Shown piece after piece: positions 9,926 to 20,500 of a stretch of DNA of 64,000 nucleotides; the stretch's first letter is position 1, and every line of letters starts with the position of its first letter. Made by a program: the position numbers and the translations under genes. Source of the stretch: Selaginella moellendorffii (Eukaryota; Streptophyta; Lycopodiopsida; Selaginellales; Selaginellaceae); NCBI RefSeq assembly GCF_000143415.4, contig NW_003314275.1:1-64000 (forward strand). Reading direction: 5' to 3'. Below the pieces are notes generated by a model. It saw only the letters and a list, made by a program, of their open reading frames with translations. It made no database searches and was not told the DNA's origin.

Positions 9926-10990
9926 ATGGCACAGCAAATCCCTCACAAAGGCTTTTTGCGCCCCTTTGGTATGTTGCCTTGGCACCACCAAAGGATCACC
10001 AAAGATGCCAATGGGAATGCTCCTTGCCACTCAGAGCACCCAAGCTGCCTAGACATTGCCACAACGCTGCCAAAAATCCAATCTGCCATGGATCCCCTGC
10101 AATCACTAGTGCTAGCACTGGCCCTGCAACTGCAGAGCCAAGCACTATGCCGATGGCACGGGCTCTCTCACCACCCCTGGTGCCAGATCCCTTGCAATCG
10201 CCACCCAGGCCAGCCCCTGCCACTGGAACAGAGCAGCGAGCCCTCTCGCCTTAACGCTCTCCAGGACCTGGCCCAGCGCAGCAGCCACCGTCACCTCTGC
10301 ACCTGGCTCTGCTCTGCGTGTCCATGGCACCACGCTCAACACTGTCCCCACAGACTCGACGAGTGCCTCGACACAACCAACAAATCGCCCTTCCATCTAC
10401 GGAGGTACACAGATGACGGAGTGAGCACTTGGACAGGTACACGAGCAGGCCTTGAACGATGGCTCCGAGGATATGGCACGCTTCGTCCCTCGATCAAGAT
10501 CACCTCGGTGATCCTGCTCGAGGAGTTGGATATCCTCGATATCCACTTCTTCAAAGGCCCTCACTTTGAAGAGACACGCTGCCTCGACTCGTCCACGTTC
10601 CAGAAGCCCCTCAACGCCTACCAGTACCTCCCCTGGACGTCGGTTCACCCATGGCACCAGAAAGTGGCATTTATCCGCAGCGAGCTCCGGAGATACCTCC
10701 TCCTTGAGAGCACGGCCCATGGATTCCATGCCATGCGCATGCGGTTCTACCACCGCCTCTGTGTCCGGGGACACCCGATCTCCTTCCTCCAACACTGCCT
10801 CTCTAGCATCTCCTCTGACCAGCGACATGAAGCTCTCCTTGCACGCTCGCGCCGCTCTAGCGACGCTTGTCGACGGACCCCCCTCGCCTTTAAGCTCCCC
10901 TACACGCTTCACAGCACGCAGCTAGGCTTGGGGGACATCCTAAACCCTAAACAGGTGATGGATGAAGCTCCCGCAGACACACTCCCCTGA
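9926..10990 (+). CDS. Penelope-like reverse transcriptase, C-terminal part with intact YTDD (partial, 354 codons)
   Basis: From about residue 158 the frame matches Penelope-like reverse transcriptases: RRYTDDG (the catalytic YxDD, 10406-10417), ILDIHFFKG, LDSSTFQKPLNAYQYLPW, SVHPWHQKVAFIRSELRRYL and the FYHRLCVRGHPISFL segment of the thumb region. The first ~155 residues are low-complexity sequence from the tandem-repeat region. Motifs that normally precede YxDD, including the first catalytic aspartate, are missing. So this is a fusion of repeat DNA to half an enzyme, unlikely to be active alone. No GIY-YIG endonuclease follows, as in the endonuclease-deficient Athena and Coprina elements known from telomeres. 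The start codon is uncertain. Confidence 0.75.
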   Translation: MAQQIPHKGFLRPFGMLPWHHQRITKDANGNAPCHSEHPSCLDIATTLPKIQSAMDPLQSLVLALALQLQSQALCRWHGLSHHPWCQIPCNRHPGQPLPLEQSSEPSRLNALQDLAQRSSHRHLCTWLCSACPWHHAQHCPHRLDECLDTTNKSPFHLRRYTDDGVSTWTGTRAGLERWLRGYGTLRPSIKITSVILLEELDILDIHFFKGPHFEETRCLDSSTFQKPLNAYQYLPWTSVHPWHQKVAFIRSELRRYLLLESTAHGFHAMRMRFYHRLCVRGHPISFLQHCLSSISSDQRHEALLARSRRSSDACRRTPLAFKLPYTLHSTQLGLGDILNPKQVMDEAPADTLP

Positions 10991-12144
10991 GTGATCACGT
11001 GCTGGAGATGCCTCCCGAATCCCGGTTCGTTCCTGGTCAGGGCTAAACTCGCTTTGCGAGCTTAGCCACATCTTTTACTACGCTTTGCAAGAGACGGAAG
11101 CATATGATTGCATCCTTCTCTGCGTAACCGATGACCTTCAAGGTCTGGCCGATGGACTCTAGGTATGTCCCAGTCACCTCTGGTCGTCCCCCACCGGTCA
11201 ACGCCCGGTCAACGCGCAGTCTACTGTCCAAACAGGAATATTCCCGAATATTCCCTGACAGTCAGATTGTTGACCGAGTCAACGAGGCCTACACCATTCG
11301 ATTCTGCACCCCTTTCCAAGTTTGACTACGTTGGTCTCATCTCCTTACGATGGATACCACACCTTGGAAAGCTTGCGAATCTCATAATGATGCCATGCGA
11401 CGACGTCGACGTCACACACGCCGACACCTCGCAGGAAAAGGACCTTTCTGCATGACCAAAAGACCTCGGGTACGTACCAGTCACTCCAGGCCACCTCCCT
11501 TTCGAGTCAACGCCCGGTCAACGCGGAGTCAACGGTCAGAACGGAATATTCCCCAATATTCCGACTGTATCCCTGTTGACCGAGTCAAAACGGCATATAC
11601 CGTTGGATTCCGCTCTTCCTTCCGATCGTGAATATGTGAGTTTCAACTCTGAACTCCTCACACGATTCGTTGAAAAGCGTGTATTCCGTTAAAACGGTAC
11701 CGCTCCTTCGACATCGGCGATGCACGCCGACAACTCGCGGGATGGCTCTCCCCTGCACCACCGCTGGACTTCGGGTATGTATGAGTGACCTCAGGCCCTC
11801 CACCATCCCAGTCCACACACGGTCAACGCGGGGTCAACGGTCAACGACGGAATATTCCCAGAATATTCCCTGCAAAGTGGACCACGTTTTTCGCCGCCGG
11901 GTATGTACGAGTGACACAAGCATTGTGGACGTAACGCATGCATCATATCATGCCGCGTTTACAAGTTATCTTGTGTCAAAGGTATGTCACCCGCCGGCCA
12001 AACGCTTACTGTCTTCGGCAATTAGCCGAAGTCATTCTCCGCGACTACCACTGCTGTGGAGTAACCAACACCAGCTTTGCTACGTTCGCACCCTCGCGAG
12101 CCAACGCTGCCACGCCACTTCGCATGGCCGCCACACGGACTCGC

Positions 12145-12214
12145 GCCACGTGACAGAGCCAAAATATAAGTAGAGTCGGCACCGAGCTAGGGTTAGGGTA
12201 GACACTAGACGACT
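12145..12214 (+). promoter_or_regulatory. 3'-terminal promoter of copy C
   Basis: G-box at 12145-12154, TATAAGTA at 12165-12172, telobox-like stretch near 12189-12200. It faces the T3 tract and copy D. Confidence 0.58.
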
Positions 12215-12216
12215 AC

Positions 12217-12259
12217 ACCCGGCTGATGAGTCCCAAAAAGGACGAAACCGGTCTCGGGT
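12217..12259 (+). ncRNA. Type-I hammerhead ribozyme (copy C)
   Basis: CTGATGA at 12223-12229, stem II GTCC/GGAC, GAAA at 12244-12247, predicted cut after C12253. Identical to copies A and B although the surrounding copy has diverged. Confidence 0.9.
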
Positions 12260-12449
12260 TGTCTCTTGTCCTCTCCCTCGCTCACGAATGAATGAAAATT
12301 CATTCCCTCGCCTCCTCTACTTGCTCTCGATCACGCCGTTTCGACAACGGCACACGGAGAATGTGGATTGCACAAAGTGGTGCCGCGACCTCGCCGGATT
12401 GCAGCACCGCGGGGTGTCTTTGACCCTAAACGCCTAAACGCGCCTAAAT

Positions 12450-12582
12450 CCTAAACCCTAAACCCTAAACCCTAAACCCTAAACCCTAAACCCTAAACCC
12501 TAAACCTAAACCCTAAACCCTAAACCCTAAACCCTAAACCCTAAACCCTAAACCCTAAACCCTAAACCCTAAACCCTAAACC
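12450..12582. repeat. Interstitial telomere tract T3
   Basis: About 19 units of CCCTAAA with one CCTAAA variant, in telomere orientation, between copies C and D. Confidence 0.95.
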
Positions 12583-13107
12583 TTCCGATCGTGAATATGT
12601 GAGTTTCAACTCTGAACTCCTCACACGATTCGTTGAAAAGCGTGTATTCCGTTAAAACGGTACCGCTCCTTCGACATCGGCGATGCACGCCGACAACTCG
12701 CGGGATGGCTCTCCCCTGCACCACCGCTGGACTTCGGGTATGTATGAGTGACCTCAGGCCCTCCACCATCCCAGTCCACACACGGTCAACGCGGGGTCAA
12801 CGGTCAACGACGGAATATTCCCAGAATATTCCCTGCAAAGTGGACCACGTTTTTCGCCGCCGGGTATGTACGAGTGACACAAGCATTGTGGACGTAACGC
12901 ATGCATCATATCATGCCGCGTTTACAAGTTATCTTGTGTCAAAGGTATGTCACCCGCCGGCCAAACGCTTACTGTCTTCGGCAATTAGCCGAAGTCATTC
13001 TCCGCGACTACCACTGCTGTGGAGTAACCAACACCAGCTTTGCTACGTTCGCACCCTCGCGAGCCAACGCTGCCACGCCAGTTCGCATGGCCGCCACACG
13101 GACTCGC

Positions 13108-13177
13108 GCCACGTGACAGAGCCAAAATATAAGTAGAGTCGGCACCGAGCTAGGGTTAGGGTAGACACTAGACGACT
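13108..13177 (+). promoter_or_regulatory. 3'-terminal promoter of copy D
   Basis: G-box at 13108-13117, TATAAGTA at 13128-13135, telobox-like stretch near 13152-13163. Confidence 0.58.
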
Positions 13178-13179
13178 AC

Positions 13180-13222
13180 ACCCGGCTGATGAGTCCCAAA
13201 AAGGACGAAACCGGTCTCGGGT
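13180..13222 (+). ncRNA. Type-I hammerhead ribozyme (copy D)
   Basis: CTGATGA at 13186-13192, GAAA at 13207-13210, predicted cut after C13216. Core unchanged. Confidence 0.9.
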
Positions 13223-13412
13223 TGTCTCTTGTCCTCTCCCTCGCTCACGAATGAATGAAAATTCATTCCCTCGCCTCCTCTACTTGCTCTCGATCACGCC
13301 GTTTCGACAACGGCACACGGAGAATGTGGATTGCACAAAGTGGTGCCGCGACCTCGCCGGATTGCAGCACCGCGGGGTGTCTTTGACCCTAAACGCCTAA
13401 ACGCGCCTAAAC

Positions 13413-13448
13413 CCTAAACCCTAAACCCTAAACCCTAAACCCTAAACC
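13413..13448. repeat. Interstitial telomere tract T4
   Basis: Five units of CCCTAAA ending in AAACCGG at the junction with copy E. Confidence 0.9.
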
Positions 13449-13530
13449 GGTGGATTGCACAAAGTGGTGCTGCAATCTCGCCGGATTGCAGCACCGCGGG
13501 GTGTCTTTGACCCTAAACGCCTAAACGCGC
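13449..13530 (+). mobile_element. TelPLE copy E, 3'-end fragment only
   Basis: An ~80-bp copy holding the terminal hairpin and the degenerate telomere end. The hairpin (13464-13497) differs from the other copies (TGCTGCAATC instead of TGCCGCGATC) and pairs without the mismatch or the G-T pair that the others have in that part of the stem. Confidence 0.8.
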
Positions 13531-13619
13531 CTAAATCCTAAACCCTAAACCCTAAACCCTAAACCCTAAACCCTAAACCCTAAACCCTAAAACCCTAAAC
13601 CCTAAACCGGTTTTAGGGC
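13531..13619. repeat. Interstitial telomere tract T5 with an inverted unit
   Basis: About ten CCCTAAA units, then AAACCGG followed by TTTTAGGG (near 13611-13618), that is, one telomere unit in the opposite orientation at the junction with copy F. Confidence 0.9.
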
Positions 13620-14471
13620 CAGGCACTATGCCGATGGCACGGGCTCTCTCACCACCTCTGGTGCCGGATCCCTTGCAATCGCCACCCAGGCCAGCCCCTG
13701 CCACTGGAACAGAGCAGCGAGCCCTCTCGCCTTAACGCTCTCCAGGACCTGGCCCAGCGCAGCAACCACCGTCACCTCTGCACCTGGCTCTGCTCTGCGT
13801 GTCCATGGCACCACGCTCAACACTGTCCCCACAGACTCGACGAGTGCCTCGACACAACCAACAAATCGCCCTTCCATCTACGGAGGCACACAGATGACGG
13901 AGTGAGCACTTGGACAGGTACACGAGCAGGCCTTGAACGATGGCTCCGAGGATATGGCACGCTTCGTCCCTCGATCAAGATCACCTCGGTGATCCTGCTC
14001 GAGGAGTTGGATATCCTCGATATCCACTTCTTCAAAGGCCCTCACTTTGAAGAGACACGCTGCCTCGACTCGTCCACGTTCCAGAAGCCCCTCAACGCCT
14101 ACCAGTACCTCCCCTGGACGTCGGTTCACCCATGGCACCAGAAAGTGGCATTTATCCGCAGCGAGCTCCGGAGATACCTCCTCCGTGAGAGCACGGCCCA
14201 TGGATTCCATGCCATGCGCATGCGGTTCTACCACCGCCTCTGTGTCCAGGGACACCCGATCTCCTTCCTCCAACACTGCCTCTCTAGCATCTCCTCTGAC
14301 CAGCGACATGAAGCTCTCCTTGCACGCTCGCGCCGCTCTAGCGACGCTTGTCGACGGACCCCCCTCGCCTTTAAGCTCCCCTACACGCTGCACAGCACGC
14401 AGCTAGGCTTGGGGGACATCCTAAACCCTAAACAGGTGATGGATGAAGCTCCCGCAGACACACTCCCCTGA
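13620..14471 (+). pseudogene. Penelope-like reverse transcriptase fragment with HTDD in place of YTDD (copy F)
   Basis: The frame is open from the junction to the TGA at 14469-14471. The thumb-type segment (QKPLNAYQYLPW, HPWHQK, RRYL) is intact and the 32-bp segment lost in copy B is present. The active-site tyrosine codon TAC has become CAC (13887-13889), giving HTDD, which should reduce or abolish activity. The front half of the enzyme is absent. Confidence 0.75.
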
Positions 14472-14640
14472 GTGATCACGTGCTGGAGATGCCTCCCGAA
14501 CCCCGGTTCGTTCCTGGTCAGGGCTAAACTCGCTTTGCGAGCTTAGCCACATCTTTTACTACGCTTTGCAAGAGACGGAAGCATATGATTGCATCCTTCT
14601 CTGCGTAACCAATGACCTTCAGGGTCTGGCCGATGGACTC

Positions 14641-15440
14641 TAGGTATGTCCCAGTCACCTCTGGTCGTCCCCCACCGGTCAACGCCCGGTCAACGCGCAG
14701 TCTACTGTCCAAACAGGAATATTCCCGAATATTCCCTGACAGTCAGATTGTTGACCGAGTCAACGAGGCCTACACCATTCGATTCTGCACCCCTTTCCAA
14801 GTTTGACTACGTTGGTCTCATCTCCTTACGATGGATACCACACCTTGGAAAGCTTGCGAATCTCATAATGATGCCATGCGACGACGTCGACGTCACACAC
14901 GCCGACACCTCGCAGGAAAAGGACCTTTCTGCATGACCAAAAGACCTCGGGTACGTACCAGTCACTCCAGGCCACCTCCCTTTCGAGTCAACGCCCGGTC
15001 AACGCGGAGTCAACGGTCAGAACGGAATATTCCCCAATATTCCGACTGTATCCCTGTTGACCGAGTAAAAACGGCATATACCGTTGGATTCCGCTCTTCC
15101 TTCTGATCGTGAATATGTGAGTTTCAACTCTGAACTCCTCACACGATTCGTTGAAAAGCGTGTATTCCGTTAAAACGGTACCGCTCCTTCGACATCGGCG
15201 ATGCACGCCGACAACTCGCGGGATGGCTCTCCCCTGCACCACCGCTGGACTTCTGGTATGTATGAGTGACCTCAGGAGCCCCACCATCCCAGTCCACACA
15301 CGGTCAACGCGGGGTCAACGGTCAACGACGGAATATTCCCAGAATATTCCCTGCAAAGTGGACCACGTTTTTCGCCGCCGGGTACGTACAAGTGACACAA
15401 GCATTGTGGACGTAACGCATGCATCATATCATGCCGCGTT
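14641..15440 (+). repeat. Sub-repeats with palindromes and W-box-like motifs (copy F)
   Basis: Same three-unit block, with paired AATATTCC palindromes near 14716, 15025 and 15329. The third unit has a small change (AGGAGCCCCACC instead of AGGCCCTCCACC). Copy C has the same block near 11160-11960. Confidence 0.65.
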
Positions 15441-15625
15441 TACAAGTTATCTTGTGTCAAAGGTATGTCACCCGCCGGCCAAACGCTTACTGTCTTCGGC
15501 AATTAGCCGAAGTCATTCTCCGCGACTACCACTGCTGTGGAGTAACCAACACCAGCTTTGCTACGTTCGCACCCTCGCGAGCCAACGCTGCCACGCCACT
15601 TCGCATGGCCGCCACACGGACTCGC

Positions 15626-15695
15626 GCCACGTGACAGAGCCAAAATATAAGTAGAGTCGGCACCGAGCTAGGGTTAGGGTAGACACTAGACGACT
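15626..15695 (+). promoter_or_regulatory. 3'-terminal promoter of copy F
   Basis: G-box at 15626-15635, TATAAGTA at 15646-15653, telobox-like stretch near 15670-15681. It would transcribe through telomere tract T6 into the LINE at 16074. Confidence 0.58.
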
Positions 15696-15697
15696 AC

Positions 15698-15740
15698 ACC
15701 CGGCTGATGAGTCCCAAAAAGGACGAAACCGGTCTCGGGT
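15698..15740 (+). ncRNA. Type-I hammerhead ribozyme (copy F)
   Basis: CTGATGA at 15704-15710, GAAA at 15725-15728, predicted cut after C15734. Core unchanged. Confidence 0.9.
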
Positions 15741-15930
15741 TGTCTCTTGTCCTCTCCCTCGCTCACGAATGAATGAAAATTCATTCCCTCGCCTCCTCTA
15801 CTTGCTCTCGATCACGCCGTTTCGACAACGGCACACGGAGAATGTGGATTGCACAAAGTGGTGCCGCGATCTCGCCGGATTGCAGCACCGCGGGGTGTCT
15901 TTGACCCTAAACGCCTAAACGCGCCTAAAT

Positions 15931-16073
15931 CCTAAACCCTAAACCCTAAAACCGGCTAAACCCTAAACCCTAAACCCTAAACCCTAAACCTAAACCCTAA
16001 ACCCTAAACCCTAAACCCTAAACCCTAAACCCTAAACCCTAAACCCTAAACCCTAAATCCTAAACCCTAAACC
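15931..16073. repeat. Interstitial telomere tract T6
   Basis: About 20 CCCTAAA units with an AACCGGC interruption near 15950 and a CCTAAAT variant. It ends at the truncated 5' end of LINE-1. Confidence 0.95.
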
Positions 16074-17502
16074 AGTTGAAGCCTTCCTTGAGGAGGAGCA
16101 CGCCCTGCCAGACAAGAGAACAGAGTCTCGGGCGTACCAGCACCAGGAGGTTGACACCCCGGAGCGAGTGGCAAAAGCCCAGTCGAGAGTGAGGAAGACT
16201 CGGGGCTGCGGAAAGGTGGTAGAAGCGCTGCACTCCTCGGACGGGAACAGTGATGCTAACAAGGAGTACACCTCACATAAAGTGAACGAGGGAACACATG
16301 GTCAGGCCGAAGAGCACAAGGTGGCAGCAGTAGGGGAAGGTGGAAGTGACTTGGTCCACGACGACACGAGAGGAAAGGCCGTCCCTGTCAAGCTGGCTGA
16401 GACTCTGCAAAGAGCAGTAGCAGAGAAGGAAGAGGAACTCCGCAAGAAGGCACTGATTGCTGTTTTCAGGGGGAAGTTCCCAACAGGTCGCATGGCTAAC
16501 GATTGGATCAATGCAACGCTGGGCCAGGGAATCCTCATGAAGAAGATGCTGCCGCATGGGAAGGGCTGCTACACAGTTGTCTTTGAGACAGAGGAGGCAC
16601 GGTCTCAGGCGGAGGCCATGCATGGCCTCATTGATGAGAATTGGGCGGTGTCATTCCACCCATGGATCCCAAGGTTCACCGCAGAGGACCAGGCTCGTCT
16701 CAAGGGCGGGAGCTTTCCAGTGAACATTGCATTGTGGGACGTTCCCATGGAAATGCGGATCACACCGGTGATACAGGAGCTGGTTGAAGGAAGTATTGGC
16801 CAGATAGCGGCCGGCCTCGACACTGTAGAAGCAGAGGGTGTGCTAGGTCCCATCCGTCTCAAAGTTTTCGTGTCAGCCCCGGCTGAAATCCCGACAGAGA
16901 TCGCAGTGCTGGGCCAGTATATCAGGATCCAAACGGAGAACTCAGAACCTAGATGCAACTTTTGCCAGTGCGCTGGACACCGGGAGGAGGCCTGCTCAGT
17001 CAAGCGGAACAGGTTGGCATCCCAGAAGCCGTTTGAGTTACCTGCAGAGCAGGAGCGGATCTTGAAGGCACGCCCTCCGGACCAAGCTCCCCACATTCGC
17101 TTCCCGGTCGCCCCACCACTCTTGGGCTCATCCTCACAGCCCAAACTGTTCGAGGGACCTATTACGGATGTCGAAGGAGATGGCTTCCAGCCGGTCCTCC
17201 CTCGAACAGTAGGAATGGCGGTCAGGTGGATTCCCCCTAAGCGGGAATTAAGTCCCACAGAGGCGGGAGACTGGCTGATGTGCCGCGGGAACACAGCCTT
17301 CCCAGAGGTTGTCACTATTGGAGACTACCACACACGCATGGAGAGTGCTATCACTGAGTGGACGGGCTTTGCGAAGTACACTGTCCGAGGCTTCTCCTGG
17401 ACGAAGCACAGGGGGAAGATGACTGCGGTGTGGACCATCTCCACAGAATGGAGGGCGAGACCCCGTAACTCCTCACTTTCTTGGAAGTACGTGGCTCCAT
17501 GA
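16074..17502 (+). CDS. LINE ORF1 protein, gag-like with CCHC zinc knuckle (5'-truncated)
   Basis: The frame is open from the telomere junction to the TGA at 17500-17502, so the original start codon is lost. The protein has a charged N-terminal part, a DUF4283-like middle (GKFPTGRMANDWINATLG, FETEEARSQAEAMHG, SFHPWIPRF, LWDVPMEMR) and one zinc knuckle CNFCQCAGHREEAC (CX2CX4HX4C) near 16960-17000. This is the usual layout of plant L1 ORF1 RNA-binding proteins. It overlaps ORF2 by ATGA. A transcript from the copy F promoter could run into it, but no start codon in a good context is evident. Confidence 0.85.
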
Positions 17503-20500
17503 CAACTCTCACGCTCGTCACCTGGAACTGCCGGGGACTCAGCTGGACCGGCAGTCGACTCAACAAAAGGGCGCAGCTCAAGTCCCACATCCGAGAGATC
17601 AGCTTAGAAGGAGATATCGACATCCTATGCTTGCAAGAGCACAAAATGACTGTGGCCCCAGACTACACCTTTGGAATGAGGGGACGGCTCTGGTGGAACC
17701 CGGCCACGCAAGCAGTGGCCAGACCAGGAGGGGGCACAGCAGTGGTAGTCTCAACCAAATGGTCTGCTCAGGTACGAAACCACCTTGTTCTCGTCCCAGG
17801 AAAGGCTCAATTGCTTGTCCTTCACCTCCACTTTGGACGGGTGGGGATAATCAACGTCTATGCACCAACGAAGAAAGGGAGACGTGCAGAATTCTGGCTG
17901 AGTGTGTTACAGTCTGCCCAGGGGCAAGCAGATGAATGGCTGGTCCTGGGAGATTTCAACATGGTCGAGGACGTCTGTGATCGCAGGGGTATGCAGGAAA
18001 CAATTCAGCCACGTGAACAGAAGCAGTGGAGTCAGCTCATGGACATACTGGGGCTCATGGACCTCCAGCATGCTGCGGGATTCGCACCTCATGCTCACCC
18101 TTTTACAAGGCGACAGACAGTATCCTCCCAGTCGAGACTGGACCGGATTTACGCCTCGTCTCGCATACGGCAGGATGGGGGAAGCCTAAAAACGTGGCTG
18201 GGATTTGCCTCCTTCTCAGATCACGACCCCCTCAGATGCGTGATCCAGCTCCAAAGGGACAAAGGGACAGCGGTCCAGCGATCAATCACTAGAGCCACGC
18301 TGCGAGACCCAGTGGCAATTGGGCTTATACACGACGCTCTTGCGCAGAACAAGCTGGGACTGATCCCTGTGCTCTTGTCTTGCTCACAGAAGCTCCGGGC
18401 GCGCCAGAAGGATCTCAAAGGGGTGGTGATGAAGGACCTTAGACTGGCCAGGAAGAAGGTCGCAGCTGCACACAGGATGTTGCTGAACACGCAAGATGAG
18501 CTCAAGTGGCAAACAATACTGGATGAACGTGAAGCCGAGCTACGTGACATGGAGTACGCTGCATGGAGCAAGGGCGTTCGGGCCATGGAAGATGGATGGG
18601 CCCTGAATGAACGCCTTCTCAACAAGGCTTTCTTTAGGGGAATCAGGCCAGTGAAGGACTCTCCTCCCATTCTAGGACTGAAGCACAGTGACGGGCGAGT
18701 CATCGAGGACCAACAGGGGATGCAACAGCTCGCCCAGGAGTTTTACCAACTTCTATATACGGCCCAGCAGTGGACTCCAGAGAGGGAAAGGGCGGCGGTG
18801 GAAGTGCTTGCGTCCCTTCCCCAGCGAGTCCCCCATGAGTGGCACGACTCACTGAAGACGGACTTCACACTGGAGGAGCTTCGGGAAGCGCTCGGGAAGC
18901 TCAGCAACGACAAGCAGCCAGGTATCGATGGCCTCTTGCCCATTTTCTTCGAGGAGCACTGGGAGACCATAGGCCCGCTGCTGCTACAAGCATGGTGGGA
19001 TGCTCAACGTGATGGGACCTTGCCTCGCGAGATCCTTGAGGGCCAGATTGCGCTTATTCCAAAGAGGGGGGACCTGCAGGAGCTGAAGAATTGGAGGCCA
19101 ATCACCATGCTCAACACGTCCTACAAGGTCTATGCCAAAGCAATGACCCTCAAGCTCCAAGCTGTCATGCCGCTGATCATCCGGGAGCAGCAGACAGGGT
19201 TTGTTCCAGGGCGGCAAATCGCAGAAAACATCTGGACGTACCTGCTGGCTCAGAGATGGGCAGAGATCTCTAACCAACAAACTGCAGCATGGCTTTTGGA
19301 CTTCGAGAAGGCCTACGATCGGGTGGACTGGAGGTTCCTAGAGGAGTGCATGAACACGATCGGCATCCCGAGAGAGATGGTCACTAGGATCTCGTTACTA
19401 TACCGAGGAGCCACAAGCAGAGTCACAATCAATGGCGAGACGGGACCGAGTTTCCAGCTGGGACGTTCAATACGCCAAGGGTGTCCACTAGCACCCTATC
19501 TTTTTCTGATTGTGGCTGAGGCCCTGGGCACGTTTCTAGCGGAAGGCGGACGCATTAAAGGACTCACACTGCCGGCTGCGAGACAGCAACTTCCGGGAAC
19601 CACAAGGGTGTCTCGGGAACTCCTTGATGGTGCTTTTGCGGACGACACTGCCTTGTTCCTACTTGCGACTAAGGAGAACATGGATGCAGCTAAGAAGGCG
19701 CTGGAGACGTTCAACCTCGCGGCTGGTGCAGCAATTAACTGGAACAAATCAGTGGGCATAAATTGGGGGCAACCAGGCATCGAATCTTGGGGGCAGGACA
19801 TTGGCTTCCAGTGGCTCAAACCAGGAGAAGACGCTAGGTACCTGGGGATCCAGGTTGGTACTCGGTTCAGTGCAGCACTTCAGGATGACACCTTGCTCCG
19901 ACGGGTACGAACGTCAATCCAGAAGTGGGCTCCCCGGAAACTCGGCTTGCCAGCGAGAGTGGTAGTCGCTAGGAGCATCATTCTGCCTGGCATCTGGTAC
20001 CACCTCTCCATCTGGCCTGTTCCAGAACGCACTCTTAGAAAGGTACGCACGATGGTCCGTCAGTATTTGTGGCGGGGCGCTCTGGTCACAGGGAGGAGCA
20101 TGGCCAAGGTCGCGTGGCAATCTACAGCACGTCCGCGAGTCTTGGGAGGACTTGGAGTAATCGATCCGAGTGACATGGCGAAGGCGCTACGGTACAAAAT
20201 CCTCCTCATGGGCCTTCAACCAGGTAATCAACCTTGGAGACTCATGTTTAGGCAGAACTTGTTGGCAATCCGGCCCAAGCACAACACTGCAAGACCGTGG
20301 GAAGAAGATCCACGTTGGCTCTTTGCTGAGGGGCCGAAGCAAGTAGTCAAGGGCGGCACTCTAGTCCAGGGGCTTCTCCGGTTATGGAGCGCGTTTCCAG
20401 TCAGTAGGGAATTGCCAGGGCGAGCGGAGGACTGGCTGAACCAGCCCCTGTTCTTCAACGACCTCTTCAAACTGGATGATAGGACATTGGGCAGGGAGGA

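Larger units (their letters stand above)
8608..12449 (+). mobile_element. TelPLE copy C, 5'-truncated
   Basis: It begins at the position equivalent to 4599 of copy B, joined straight to telomere repeats. It carries part of the tandem-repeat region, the only reverse transcriptase fragment with an intact YTDD, and the whole 3' region. It differs from copies A and B by scattered substitutions, for example TTTCGACAACGG instead of TTTCAACAACGG. It ends in the degenerate telomere units. Confidence 0.85.
12583..13412 (+). mobile_element. TelPLE copy D, strongly 5'-truncated
   Basis: It begins at the equivalent of 7590 in copy B (TTCCGATCGTGAATATG), so it lacks all reverse transcriptase and the first two sub-repeats. 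It keeps one sub-repeat, promoter, ribozyme, hairpins and 3' end. The junction shares CC with the telomere repeat. Confidence 0.85.
13620..15930 (+). mobile_element. TelPLE copy F, 5'-truncated
   Basis: It begins at the equivalent of ~6140 in copy B, inside the reverse transcriptase frame, and runs to the normal 3' end. It is the most internal large copy and carries the most substitutions relative to A and B, as expected if new copies are added at the chromosome end. Confidence 0.85.
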
